A stretch of 64,000 nucleotides of DNA from Arcticibacter tournemirensis (GCF_006716645.1 NZ_VFPL01000001.1:1984001-2048000), one strand, 5' to 3'. Shown: positions 50,244 to 58,882, numbered from the stretch's first letter. The notes: generated from the letters alone by a model not told the origin. Numbers and translations are program-made.

Positions 50244-51470
50244 TTAATCCTCGTCGCTAATAGACATATCATCCGGATCCTGGAAGTTGAAGCCTAAAGT
50301 GGCTGCAATACCCATATCAAGGTGATATACGCCAGGAATGATATTTACTTCGTTGAGGTCGCTAAGCAAGTCAGTTCCTCCTAAAAAGTTTTCTTTACCG
50401 CCTGCAAATAACATGTTCGAGCCATTCTGCCAGGTTGTAGGAACAATTCGGCACTTCCTTCCGGTATTTGCTAGATACATCAAGCCGCTGCCGTCATTCT
50501 CAGTGTACTTTCCAACTTTGTTTTCAAAGTCGTCCATAAGCTCCTCAACTCGGTTAAGCGGAGCGTAAAGATTAGCGCCTTTAGCTTTTCTTGCTGGAGA
50601 CAAGGCCCTGAATACCTTCTTAAATGCTGGGTAAGCATCGAGACCAGCGATCGAGACCACTCTTTGGAATTCATCGTTTGCACGTGCCTCTTTGAAGTGA
50701 GTGCCTAACCCTTTGCATACGGCAAGATCATTCGCATCTTCCCATTTATCCGGATGCGTAATAGGAGATTCTCCTGCGAGTGTGATCTCTTTTGCAATGA
50801 AATATTGTATCTCATCGTTTTTTGAGATTTTAATTTTGGCTCCTACGGCATAAGGAACTGCCGGATTGAATGCTGCGAAAGCAGCTTTACCTAAACCAAA
50901 AAAGGCTGTTCTATCGTTCAATTCTGCCGCGTCGTGTTCTAAAACCGACTTGATTGTATACTGTTCGAACGGTATTTTGTTGTTTTTTGATCCTTCACCT
51001 GCTCCACGCTGATCGGCAAAATAGGAGATGCGATATTTCCTCGGGTCAATCCTTAAGTCCCTTTGCATCTGCTCAACAACAAGCTGCCTGGGGTCGTAAT
51101 CGATGTCGTTTGCCGCAGGACGGAATACCCCAGTATAAGGCTTAAATCCGTTCCGGATAGTAAGTTGCGTTAGAGTGAGGACATTCTTAACATTTGGCAC
51201 CATCGTGATATCATTCATAATATCCATCGAGTTAACCAGTTTGGTAAATACTCCCGCTTTTACCTTCCCTAAATACGTAAGTATCTTACTTACATCAGGG
51301 TTAATGTCGTTTCTAAGAACGCCATCAGGCCTTTTAATTAATCCGGTGACCAGAAATACTCCGGCTATTAACAGGAATGGTATTCCCGTAATGTTTGAAA
51401 TAAAAGCAGCCATAAATAGCATTGCAATCATCGCAACAACTATCTGCGTTTTCAAAAATCTATCTTTCAT
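50244..51470 (-). CDS. Putative major capsid protein with N-terminal hydrophobic segments
   Basis: A protein of 408 residues. From residue about 50 onward it resembles capsid proteins of Bacteroidota siphophages (GVFRPAANDIDYDPRQLVVE, then RTAFFGLGKAAFAAF and GTDLLSDLNEVNIIPGVYHL). Unusually, residues about 9-43 hold two hydrophobic stretches (IVVAMIAMLFMAAFISNI and PFLLIAGVFLVTGLI). They may be removed by the adjacent protease or act as a scaffold-like delta domain. It directly follows the protease gene, the usual order. Confidence 0.65.
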   Translation of the reverse strand: MKDRFLKTQIVVAMIAMLFMAAFISNITGIPFLLIAGVFLVTGLIKRPDGVLRNDINPDVSKILTYLGKVKAGVFTKLVNSMDIMNDITMVPNVKNVLTLTQLTIRNGFKPYTGVFRPAANDIDYDPRQLVVEQMQRDLRIDPRKYRISYFADQRGAGEGSKNNKIPFEQYTIKSVLEHDAAELNDRTAFFGLGKAAFAAFNPAVPYAVGAKIKISKNDEIQYFIAKEITLAGESPITHPDKWEDANDLAVCKGLGTHFKEARANDEFQRVVSIAGLDAYPAFKKVFRALSPARKAKGANLYAPLNRVEELMDDFENKVGKYTENDGSGLMYLANTGRKCRIVPTTWQNGSNMLFAGGKENFLGGTDLLSDLNEVNIIPGVYHLDMGIAATLGFNFQDPDDMSISDED

Positions 51471-51530
51471 CGTTAAAGTGTGTGACTTAGCGTCTGTTTA
51501 AATTAATTCTTCTTAATGGACCTAAATGAT

Positions 51531-52685
51531 CTAAGGAATCATATTCTGAAGTGCCTGAATCTTTTCGTATTCGAGGTCCTGCGGAGTCTTAATAACCTTA
51601 TCATCTTTGTTTCCTTCACCAGCAGTCTTGTCGCCTTCCTCTTTAGGAGGGGTATCAGGGTTTTCGGCAGCAGCATCCAGTTTTGTTTTCTGCTCTGAGA
51701 TGGTTGCCTCGTGAGCGGTGATCTTGTTCTTCAGGTTCTGAATCTCGGTATCCTTAGCGCTGATACTAGCTTCGAGGCCTACAACCTTAGCAGCTGCTTC
51801 TATCGTTTCCTGCATATCAGCATCCAGCACAAAGGAAACGCCTGAAATCCCTTCGGCTTCAATTTCGTCATTTACCGCTTTCACCTGGTCGGCGGTAATG
51901 GCTGCAGCTGCTACTTTAGCCAGCGCAGACAGGCTTTTGAATTTGTTTGTGGTGATTAATCCCATATCGGTATTAGAGTTTTGCGGGTTAAAAAAGTCCT
52001 TTACTCCCTCGATTACTTTGTCAAGGAAGGACTGAGACGGTTCTGAATTGTAGTTTTGGAAGAAAGCGACCAACTCATCGCGACTGATGTTCTTCAGGTT
52101 TTTAGGTACCTCTTTAGCGTCGTAATCTTCGATCACGTCGACCAGTCCCGAGTCTTTCGCTTCCGTAGGAGTGAAGAAGTTATCCTCGAAGTTCATCCAG
52201 TTGGACATTACGAAATCTTTATCCTTTCCTGATTTCGACACAATAAGGTCGCAAAGTATTTCGTCGTGCTTATCCATCATACTGGCAGCGCTTCGAAGAT
52301 CTTTTGCATTGCCGTATACACCGCCCAGAACGTTATGACACATTAGAAGCGATCCCTTTGCAGCATGACTTGTTTTGCCAGCCAGGAAGATCATGAACCC
52401 CATCGAGTAAGCGATGCCGTCACAATAGGTATGCGTGTCAGCCGATGACGACCTGATCACGTTGTACATAGGGAGGCCATCCCAAACCGAGCCACCAGGG
52501 GAATTGATATGAATATCGATTCTGCTGAATTCCCGTTCGAGGATTTTAAACTCCAAAACGAATTGCTTAGAGTCATTTCCCTGCTCCCATATCGAGGCTC
52601 CGATAATGCCGTAAAGGAATATCTCCCCCTTGTTTTCGGCCTTATTATGAACAACTGAGTAAAATGGTTTCTTCGTTACTGACAT
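51531..52685 (-). CDS. Clp-type head maturation protease with scaffold-like C-terminus
   Basis: A protein of 384 residues from the ATG at 52685; a TTG at 52709 is also possible. The ClpP/S49-like fold is visible: GIIGASIWEQGN, INSPGGSVWDGLPMYN, the nucleophile in DGIAYSMGFM (Ser about 95) and His in LLMCHNV. After residue about 235 follows an Ala/Glu/Lys-rich coiled coil (TIEAAAKVVGLEASISAKDT) and a low-complexity Pro/Gly/Lys tail, as in scaffold proteins. Protease and scaffold are thus probably fused. Promoter-like copy 4 lies upstream. Confidence 0.85.
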   Translation of the reverse strand: MSVTKKPFYSVVHNKAENKGEIFLYGIIGASIWEQGNDSKQFVLEFKILEREFSRIDIHINSPGGSVWDGLPMYNVIRSSSADTHTYCDGIAYSMGFMIFLAGKTSHAAKGSLLMCHNVLGGVYGNAKDLRSAASMMDKHDEILCDLIVSKSGKDKDFVMSNWMNFEDNFFTPTEAKDSGLVDVIEDYDAKEVPKNLKNISRDELVAFFQNYNSEPSQSFLDKVIEGVKDFFNPQNSNTDMGLITTNKFKSLSALAKVAAAAITADQVKAVNDEIEAEGISGVSFVLDADMQETIEAAAKVVGLEASISAKDTEIQNLKNKITAHEATISEQKTKLDAAAENPDTPPKEEGDKTAGEGNKDDKVIKTPQDLEYEKIQALQNMIP

Positions 52686-52706
52686 TGAGCCTTTGTGCTT
52701 AAAGCC

Positions 52707-52744
52707 CAAAAATCAGCAACGAAAACAGCCTCCGAAAGGACAGG
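52707..52744 (-). promoter_or_regulatory. Bipartite phage promoter-like element, copy 4
   Basis: On the minus strand: CCTGTCCTTTC (52744-52734), 19 bp, GATTTTTG (52714-52707). The ATG of the protease follows after 21 nt; an in-frame TTG overlaps the second box. It would drive the head module. The first box begins just past the stop of the 143-residue gene (52745). Confidence 0.72.
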
Positions 52745-53176
52745 CTAGGAGGTATAGGCAGGATGAGCCTGATCTATTTTAAATTGCATCTGCTGCCGGT
52801 TTTCATCAGCGAACTTTTCGCCGGTGCCGCCGTTTAGCGACACGGTAACTGGTTCGTCTGGCGCGCCGATGATATAGATCCTCCCGTTCATATCCGTAAT
52901 GCGCATCACGGCGCCGCTTGCCACGTAGCGGTATAACGTATTATCAACCGACTCCCGAAGGTTGTGGATCTTCAGGCCTCCGCTATAGGTGTAAACCGGA
53001 CCGTTGTCAGTGTCCGACACCTTCAGGTTGAGTGAACCAGACTGGTCATCGAGCGGAAGAGACAACCAGGTATACCCGATTGCCAGTACGGCAGGATTAA
53101 AAGAGGAAAAGGAAAACGGAAATGCGATTTCACATATAGCTATACTGCCAATATTATCGCCTTCATGAAAGTTCAT
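52745..53176 (-). CDS. Phage protein of unknown function (143 aa)
   Basis: A beta-rich 143-residue protein (MNFHEGDNIGSIAICEIAFP). The segments SGSLNLKVSDTDNGPVYTYS and MRITDMNGRIYIIGAPDEP suggest a small structural or head-tail protein, but no domain is recognised. It lies 10 bp after the 175-residue gene and ends exactly where promoter-like copy 4 begins. Confidence 0.6.
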   Translation of the reverse strand: MNFHEGDNIGSIAICEIAFPFSFSSFNPAVLAIGYTWLSLPLDDQSGSLNLKVSDTDNGPVYTYSGGLKIHNLRESVDNTLYRYVASGAVMRITDMNGRIYIIGAPDEPVTVSLNGGTGEKFADENRQQMQFKIDQAHPAYTS

Positions 53177-53186
53177 ATGATCGAGA

Positions 53187-53699
53187 TTAAAATGTGAGAA
53201 TTAGCTGAGGGATGAAAGGCTCAGGCGCATGCTTCCGCTCATCGATTCGCTGACGGTTCCGGTAATACCAACGCTTCAGGGCATCGAACGAAAGCTCATC
53301 CTCGCTGATATCATAAAAGTCACGGAAGCGGATAATATTATAATCTACCACGCTGTCGATCTTTCCCGGGTGCGCATGGATAAACCTGAACATCTCTTCT
53401 TTCAGGTGATCGTCAACGTCCTCGTTAAACGCAAGAATATTCTTTTCGCTGATAAAGGAGCCTTTCGTTTTGCGCAACGAAGAACCCACGTATATCGGGT
53501 AGCCTACAAAGTTCTTATCATCAATCATTCGCTGAGAAGGGCGAACCTTCGAAGGGTCCATCTTTTCGTGCTTCTCCAGCATCAGCCGAAGCAGGTGAGG
53601 GATGTAACCTCGTGAAGAAACTGCCAGTTGCTTTCCGAACTGGACCTCCAAATACTTTTTAATGTGTGGCCTAACCGGTAGTAATATTTTTGCGTCCAT
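53187..53699 (-). CDS. Phage protein of unknown function (170 aa)
   Basis: A protein of about 170 residues from the ATG at 53699 (MDAKILLPVRPHIKKYLEVQ), helical and charged. It is the first gene after the repeat array and may be a DNA-binding regulator of late genes, but no helix-turn-helix is clear to me. Reading on the minus strand it opens the late half of the phage. Confidence 0.6.
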   Translation of the reverse strand: MDAKILLPVRPHIKKYLEVQFGKQLAVSSRGYIPHLLRLMLEKHEKMDPSKVRPSQRMIDDKNFVGYPIYVGSSLRKTKGSFISEKNILAFNEDVDDHLKEEMFRFIHAHPGKIDSVVDYNIIRFRDFYDISEDELSFDALKRWYYRNRQRIDERKHAPEPFIPQLILTF

Positions 53700-53806
53700 T
53701 GATGATGTATACAATGCGCAACGAAGGGAAAAACGGGGGATTTGGAAAGACTAAATATAAGCAGAATAAAGAAAAAAAAATTAAAATTCTTCTCTGGCCG
53801 AACGAT

Positions 53807-54161
53807 TTTGCGAAAAAGTGTTCCAAACGCTCCAAAGCGCTCCAATTGTTCCAAAGTGTTCCAAAGGGCTTTTTAGAGTAAAATCTTAGTTTAAATAAAA
53901 TAAACAATGATTAATATGTCCTTTGGAGCCTTTGGAGCATTTGGAGCACATTTTTTGATTTCCAGAAGAGTGACACGTAAATGCACATTTTTATTTCGCT
54001 ACCTTCGCCAGAGCAGGCAAGAACACGGTTTTTATCTTTTTTTTCGAAACTGGTTTTTGTTTTACGTCCTTTGGAGCAAATAGGAAGTGTTCCAAAGCAA
54101 AGCCGAAAAACGGGCAAAAATGGGCTTTTTGCTTTGGAGCGTTTGGAGCACTTTCGCCAAA
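53807..54161. repeat. Inverted and direct TTTGGAGC iteron-like array
   Basis: About eleven copies of TTTGGARC or its complement are packed in 355 bp with no convincing gene. Five complement copies sit at 53821-53867 at 9-10 bp spacing; three direct copies at 53922-53948 at 9 bp spacing; GTCCTTTGGAGC occurs at 53919 and 54066; more copies lie at 54090 and 54132-54149. The outer ends (53806-53838 and 54131-54161) are a near-perfect inverted repeat of about 30 bp including GCGAAA and CTCCAAACGCTCCAAAGC. It separates the early operon terminator from the late genes. Confidence 0.85.
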
Positions 54162-54190
54162 CGTGGTGTTTTTTCGTTAAACGAAAATAA

Positions 54191-54213
54191 AAAAGCCCCT
54201 GTTACGGGGCTTT
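54191..54213 (-). terminator. Rho-independent terminator of the early operon
   Basis: On the minus strand AAAGCCCC-GTAACA-GGGGCTTT forms an 8-bp stem with a 6-nt loop followed by TTTATTTT. It lies about 26 bp beyond the stop of the last early gene. Confidence 0.92.
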
Positions 54214-54238
54214 GAGTAGTTGAATAGAGGCAATGCTT

Positions 54239-54436
54239 TTAAAATTCGTCCGATATAACCAGGCAGTCAACGACCGCCTCTTCATCTTCAGGAATATCAT
54301 CTCCTCCAAATGTTACCGGCCGAACTTCTATTGTTTCCGACATTCCGTACCGGCATTCGTCGTTTGTTTGCTCGACCATCACGTCCATATGATCCGGAAG
54401 ATCAGCAATGATTGTTTTTAATTGTCCTATAGTCAT
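54239..54436 (-). CDS. Small phage protein (65 aa)
   Basis: An acidic protein of about 65 residues from the ATG at 54436 (MTIGQLKTIIADLPDHMDVM); a longer frame from 54460 is possible but overlaps the upstream stop. The pattern T-I-G-Q-L-K-x-I-I-A-x-L-P-D-x-M-x-V resembles small proteins found in many phages and mobile elements. Last gene before the early terminator; function unknown. Confidence 0.6.
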   Translation of the reverse strand: MTIGQLKTIIADLPDHMDVMVEQTNDECRYGMSETIEVRPVTFGGDDIPEDEEAVVDCLVISDEF

Positions 54437-54452
54437 TTTATGATCCTTTCTG

Positions 54453-54647
54453 TTAATCAATAAGTTTTAAATCCCTTCCATTGAAAACGTAGAAGGAATT
54501 ATATTCTCCTTCGATCGCCATAGCCCAACCTGCACTAGTATGCTCAACATCCTTTACCTCACCAACTTCATTTACGTGAGGGTGATCCTTGCCTGTTATC
54601 AGCACTCTTCTGCCGATCCAGCGTTTTTTGAATTCTTCTAGGTCCAT
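54453..54647 (-). CDS. Small phage protein (64 aa)
   Basis: A protein of 64 residues (MDLEEFKKRWIGRRVLITGK) with an SH3-like beta character (RRVLITG, GEVKDVEHTSAG, EYNSFYVFNG). Function unknown. It lies 2 bp after the next upstream gene in the early operon. Confidence 0.6.
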   Translation of the reverse strand: MDLEEFKKRWIGRRVLITGKDHPHVNEVGEVKDVEHTSAGWAMAIEGEYNSFYVFNGRDLKLID

Positions 54648-54649
54648 TT

Positions 54650-54862
54650 TTATAATTCTATTATTTCCACTCTGATTATACTGATGCTAGCGATCCCGAT
54701 ATCGCCCAATCCTTCCATTCGTCTCTGAACTTTAATCACTTCGATTGCCTCGGTCATGGCCTTTTCCCGAATGACTCTCATCTTTTCTGAAGATGCTGCG
54801 AAACGTCCGTCATACTTTTGTCCGTCGAACGTTTCAGCGTGAAAGTCGATAAAAGTAATCAT
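54650..54862 (-). CDS. Small phage protein (70 aa)
   Basis: A protein of 70 residues (MITFIDFHAETFDGQKYDGR), with a strand-helix-strand layout that ends SIISIIRVEIIEL-like. No family recognised. Its start overlaps the stop of the 274-residue gene by 4 nt (ATGA), so it is translationally coupled. Confidence 0.6.
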   Translation of the reverse strand: MITFIDFHAETFDGQKYDGRFAASSEKMRVIREKAMTEAIEVIKVQRRMEGLGDIGIASISIIRVEIIEL

Positions 54863-55683
54863 GCCGTTACACCCCTTTCCATCTTTGCCAGCGCAGCGGC
54901 CTTTCCGGTAGTGCTGAGAACTTCAAACTCAACTACCCATACGAAATGATTAGCATCAAGACTTTCAGCTCCGTTGATCGACTGCCATAGGCTGAAGAAC
55001 GAATGATGAGGGAATAAGAAAAAGCCTTTCGGATTCAGGTAGTCTTTATATCCAGGAGTAAATCCGTCTACCAATTCAATAATATCGATCCCCTCAGCTC
55101 TTGCATCATCCATTGATATTCTATTCAGTCTTTCAACCCTGATACTTTTTACCTGCAGCCAGATTCGGGAAAAATCTTTGAACATATGAATCGCAGGCCG
55201 ATTTTTTAAAGGACACTTCTTACCCTTCCAGCTTCCATCATTATTCAGCTTTATATGCTTTTTCTCCATTTCATCAAAAACCCATTTAATGTACTTTTCT
55301 TCCCTTTCTGTATCCTCAAAATAACCCCTCCTTTCGCTTGCATCCGCTTTGTATTTAATGATGAACTCTGAATCGTCCGAATCCGTCCATCCTAATGGCT
55401 GAAAGTTTTCACGAACCCACAATAGGTCGCCCTGATTACCATACGGACATGTAGCAGTTTTGAATAAAAGGTCTATTTCTTGCGGATAGTAATTACGAAA
55501 TATTACTTTTTTCCTTTGATTGTCATCCCCTAATAATACAGCTTTATCGTCATTGGAATACTCATATGCCCAGGCGCGTTCGTTAATTACTTCAAGGCCT
55601 CTGGTCCTTCTGGTCATCGTCTTTCTGCCATCCAGCAAAGCCAACACCATAGGCGTGCTGAATAAAATAGGAATCTCTTTCAT
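54859..55683 (-). CDS. ASCH/PUA-like phage protein
   Basis: A protein of 274 residues (MKEIPILFSTPMVLALLDGR, then KTMTRRT). The segments GDLLWVRENFQ, RIWLQVKSIRVERLNRIS, DARAEGI and ANHFVWVVEFEV are the signature of the PUA-like/ASCH proteins of phages, thought to bind nucleic acid or modified bases. The presence of two DNA methyltransferases in the same operon makes a link to modified DNA an interesting but untested idea. Confidence 0.7.
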   Translation of the reverse strand: MKEIPILFSTPMVLALLDGRKTMTRRTRGLEVINERAWAYEYSNDDKAVLLGDDNQRKKVIFRNYYPQEIDLLFKTATCPYGNQGDLLWVRENFQPLGWTDSDDSEFIIKYKADASERRGYFEDTEREEKYIKWVFDEMEKKHIKLNNDGSWKGKKCPLKNRPAIHMFKDFSRIWLQVKSIRVERLNRISMDDARAEGIDIIELVDGFTPGYKDYLNPKGFFLFPHHSFFSLWQSINGAESLDANHFVWVVEFEVLSTTGKAAALAKMERGVTA

Positions 55684-55685
55684 CG

Positions 55686-56126
55686 CTAAAAATCTTCGAT
55701 TAAAAGGTTTTGGGAGGTAAAGACATGATCTGCATATATTCTTTTAGAAAAGAATGCTCTTTTAAGAGATGTAACTTCTAGTATTGCCTGGTATTGCCTA
55801 CCGTTATTGTGTCTGATATTAGTCAATGGCTTTATAATAGCCTCTTCATGAAAACTTAGTTTTGACAGCGCATCTTTTATCTCTACAGCAAGGGATACAC
55901 TGGATAAAGTACTACAAAGACTATATTCTCCTCTAGAAATTTCGAGAATCGTATCATCAAAAACCCGTTCAAGGTTCTTCGACATTGCCAACGTCTTTTT
56001 AGCCTGGGCGAAATCTTCAGGATTCTTCGATTTCTTAGCCTTGCTGATCTGCTCAAAATAAAGCTTCTGCGCATTCCGCATCTGTTCACCCTGAACAGCT
56101 ACGCTTAGTAAAGAGTACTTACTCAT
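55686..56126 (-). CDS. Phage early protein of unknown function (146 aa)
   Basis: A helical, basic protein of 146 residues (MSKYSLLSVAVQGEQMRNAQ). The central segment KAKKSKNPEDFAQAKKTLAM is a charged helix. No domain recognised. It begins a sub-cluster after a 56-bp gap, so it may have its own promoter. Confidence 0.6.
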   Translation of the reverse strand: MSKYSLLSVAVQGEQMRNAQKLYFEQISKAKKSKNPEDFAQAKKTLAMSKNLERVFDDTILEISRGEYSLCSTLSSVSLAVEIKDALSKLSFHEEAIIKPLTNIRHNNGRQYQAILEVTSLKRAFFSKRIYADHVFTSQNLLIEDF

Positions 56127-56182
56127 AATAAATTGATTTTAGTTATTGATTACTGGGCCGAAACCCAAATGATTCTATTTTT

Positions 56183-56371
56183 CTACTTCAACTCCCTCAT
56201 CTTTTCAGCAGCGACCGTCTGAACATCACCTCCAGCGACCGGCGTCAGCTCGTAGGACTCAACCCTGTACTTAGCCAGGAAGCCTTTCCCCCAAATCGCT
56301 GTAACCTGGTAAGTGATCAGATCTTTGCCTTTATAGGCTTGCCACTTCGAGTTAAGCGAGGGATTGACCAT
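56183..56371 (-). CDS. Small phage protein (62 aa)
   Basis: A protein of 62 residues (MVNPSLNSKWQAYKGKDLIT), beta-rich with a helical end. It starts 3 bp after the stop of the large replication protein, with which it is surely co-transcribed. Function unknown. Confidence 0.6.
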   Translation of the reverse strand: MVNPSLNSKWQAYKGKDLITYQVTAIWGKGFLAKYRVESYELTPVAGGDVQTVAAEKMRELK

Positions 56372-56374
56372 TTC

Positions 56375-58882
56375 TTAAAATGCCGCTTCCTGCGGTGCCG
56401 TGGTAAACGGACCTGCGCTATTGATTTCCACTTTTGTTACTTCGATGCTGCGGGAAGTCTTTTCGCCGAACTGGCGCTCCAGGTAGTTCCCCGTAACCGT
56501 CACCGGCCTGCCTTTAATCAGGCTCGTTTGCAAGTCCAGATCCGGAGCAAAACATTTAATGTTCAGCACCTTGATCACGCGTTTCCCTTCGGCGGTATCG
56601 TAACTCAAATCCTGCTCTACTTCGAACATAACTTTCGGAACCCCGAGAACCTCCTGAATATTGGCGTCGTACTTCACCACACCAACGATCGTGCGCTCTT
56701 CGCTCAGGTCGGCGCTGATCCGCACCAGGTTCACATCGATCATGTCGTAATCGAACACATACGAGCTGGTAACCGAGGTCTTTCCCTTCGACGTTCGGAA
56801 GCTGCTGCCCTTATTCGTGCCGATAAAATAGGGCTGATCCTTCATGTACGTTTGGATCGTTTCCTTATTAATCCCGTTCTTTCCCTGCCTGCGGATATGC
56901 TCCATGTACAGCGGATGAACAGCATCCAACCTCAGGAATAGCAGGCGCTTAGGCTCCTCAAATTTCTTAACCTCCGCTTTTTTACGGTCGACCATGATCG
57001 ACACGTCGCTCTTTGTCTCGATCTTAAACTCGCAACCTTCGAACAGCACCTCCTGATCAAGCAGGAACTCAACCATCTTCCAGAAGGAGGCGAGACTATC
57101 GCTTTCGCTGATGTGACTGCTCAGCGCCATGATCTTCTCTTTGCAGTAGCCGAAAAAGTCGTCGAGGCTAAAAGGGAAAGCAATCTTATCGTTCAGCAGC
57201 TTCACCATTGTCAGCGTCGTGCAGTAGTTTCGCAGGATGCGTGCCTTCACCGTAACACCCTCATCCGAAATGCTCTTTGTCATTTCCTTGCACGTTTCGC
57301 CAAACACCTCCGGATATTTCGTCGCGATAAACTGCCGGTGCCAAAGCAGTTCGACCAGCACACCGCCTAAACCCTGCTTTTCAAACTCCTTCAATCGCTC
57401 GTAGTTTGCTATCTGCGATTCAGTACGGTTATTGTTTTCTCGGAACGCCTCCAGAATACACCTCGTTGTTACCGCATTATCATCCTTGCTGCTGAGGTAC
57501 TGACCCACAATCACCACCGTGCAGTTAATCTTCTGCGTTTTGGTTTTATCCTTCTGTCCGCGGCCCTTTTCCCTTCCTTCACCGTCGAACGCCGCTTTCA
57601 GCGCCCTGAACCATTCCTCCTTAATCGCATTCTCATCGAACTCGTTAAAAACTACCGGACAGTTGCGAAAGCGTTCCAGCCTGCTGAAGAACGCGAAGTC
57701 GGTACCCTGGTTAAGGTTAAACGCTGGCATTTCGTGGAAGAAGAGGTTTGAAACCGATTCCGCATATTTACTCTTCCCAGCCTGAACAGCGCCGTAAGCG
57801 TATAGAAGAGGGCAGAAGTTATCAACCTTAAACACCACATCCCTGAAGAGGCTCACCAGCGCATACGCAACGCCCATCCATCCGGACTTATCGTACACCG
57901 CCGACATAAGACGTGCCCACTCTGAAAACGAAACCGAAGGATTGTAATAGCTCAGGTACCGGTCGTTCTCATAAATGTCATCTTCCGCCCGAACCTCCTT
58001 TTGTATCGAACTTGCGCTCATGCTCAGGAAGTTCGTGCCGTTCACATCGGCATAGCCGTACTCGTTAAAATCAACCAGCTCGCCGCGGCTATCATCCGTT
58101 TTCAGGTTCACAATCTTATTACTGAAAGCGAAGAAACCTTCAGGTTGCCATCCTAACGTTTTCAGCTCGTAGCAAGTTGGATACTCCTTCATAAAGGCCG
58201 CTTTCAGGCGGTTCAAATGAGATTTCGAAAATCCGTCGATCGTGATAAAGTTCCCTTCGTTGCCGAGTATAGTTTCGAACACCTCTGCGCTGATGAAAGC
58301 CTTTGTAGGAAGCTGAAGAACAACCTTTTTAAAGCCGTTATCTACTTCCGTAAGTCGCCGGTTGTCAAGATCATTCTGAGCATACACGTGGATCAGCGGG
58401 CGCATCGTGAAATTTGTATACTTTACGAGGTAGTTGTTTCCCTTGTGGAAGTAGATGCCCGTATTCGGCCCGTCGACCCTGCAATCGAAACCCTGCTCAT
58501 ACAGCTTCTCCGCATCAACCCACTTCGGCAATGCTGTTTCATTCTCATCAAGTTCCTGCCCTTCCTCAGCATCTTCCCGTTCGTCGATAATCTTGTTAAT
58601 CCGCTTTATCAGGTCGGCCGGCTTCAGCTTAAACTCTTTGCCAACCATGCCGGCATACTTCGTAATGGCGAAACTGTTGCCAGGTACCAGAGAGATCAGC
58701 CCGCACACCGTCTCGATCCGCTGGCTTATCTCGATCGGATCGTCTTTACCCCGGCTGAAGAAATCCGGCGCCAGACGGCTGTATAAATTCCCGATCGTAA
58801 CCGCCCTGCGAAGCAGGTAGCTGGACTTGTACAGGATGCCGTCCTGCTTATTTTGTTGTATATAGGTTTGAATAGGATGCAT
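56375..58882 (-). CDS. Phage replication P-loop ATPase (primase/helicase-like)
   Basis: A protein of 835 residues from the ATG at 58882, whose A overlaps the upstream TAA (TAATG); an alternative start at 58936 is less likely. Walker A is GAVQAGKS (about residues 362-369), and Walker B-like CPVVFNEFDEN is about 55 residues later. The arrangement, including the TTRCILEAF arginine segment, resembles DUF927/D5-like ATPases found with phage primases. It would unwind or load at the phage origin. The C-terminus has an OB-like part (VTVTGNYLERQFG). Confidence 0.75.
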   Translation of the reverse strand: MHPIQTYIQQNKQDGILYKSSYLLRRAVTIGNLYSRLAPDFFSRGKDDPIEISQRIETVCGLISLVPGNSFAITKYAGMVGKEFKLKPADLIKRINKIIDEREDAEEGQELDENETALPKWVDAEKLYEQGFDCRVDGPNTGIYFHKGNNYLVKYTNFTMRPLIHVYAQNDLDNRRLTEVDNGFKKVVLQLPTKAFISAEVFETILGNEGNFITIDGFSKSHLNRLKAAFMKEYPTCYELKTLGWQPEGFFAFSNKIVNLKTDDSRGELVDFNEYGYADVNGTNFLSMSASSIQKEVRAEDDIYENDRYLSYYNPSVSFSEWARLMSAVYDKSGWMGVAYALVSLFRDVVFKVDNFCPLLYAYGAVQAGKSKYAESVSNLFFHEMPAFNLNQGTDFAFFSRLERFRNCPVVFNEFDENAIKEEWFRALKAAFDGEGREKGRGQKDKTKTQKINCTVVIVGQYLSSKDDNAVTTRCILEAFRENNNRTESQIANYERLKEFEKQGLGGVLVELLWHRQFIATKYPEVFGETCKEMTKSISDEGVTVKARILRNYCTTLTMVKLLNDKIAFPFSLDDFFGYCKEKIMALSSHISESDSLASFWKMVEFLLDQEVLFEGCEFKIETKSDVSIMVDRKKAEVKKFEEPKRLLFLRLDAVHPLYMEHIRRQGKNGINKETIQTYMKDQPYFIGTNKGSSFRTSKGKTSVTSSYVFDYDMIDVNLVRISADLSEERTIVGVVKYDANIQEVLGVPKVMFEVEQDLSYDTAEGKRVIKVLNIKCFAPDLDLQTSLIKGRPVTVTGNYLERQFGEKTSRSIEVTKVEINSAGPFTTAPQEAAF

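Noticed and set aside
53911..54117. Short minus-strand open frame (68 aa) in the same array
   Set aside because: Same reason; repeat translation (LQRLQR) and low-complexity composition.
53981..54190. Short plus-strand open frame (69 aa) in the repeat array
   Set aside because: Its residues LERLEHF come from translating the TTTGGAGC repeats; no other sign of a gene.
58217..58786. Long plus-strand open frame (189 aa) inside the P-loop replication protein
   Set aside because: Antisense shadow of a well-supported gene, with no homologous features.
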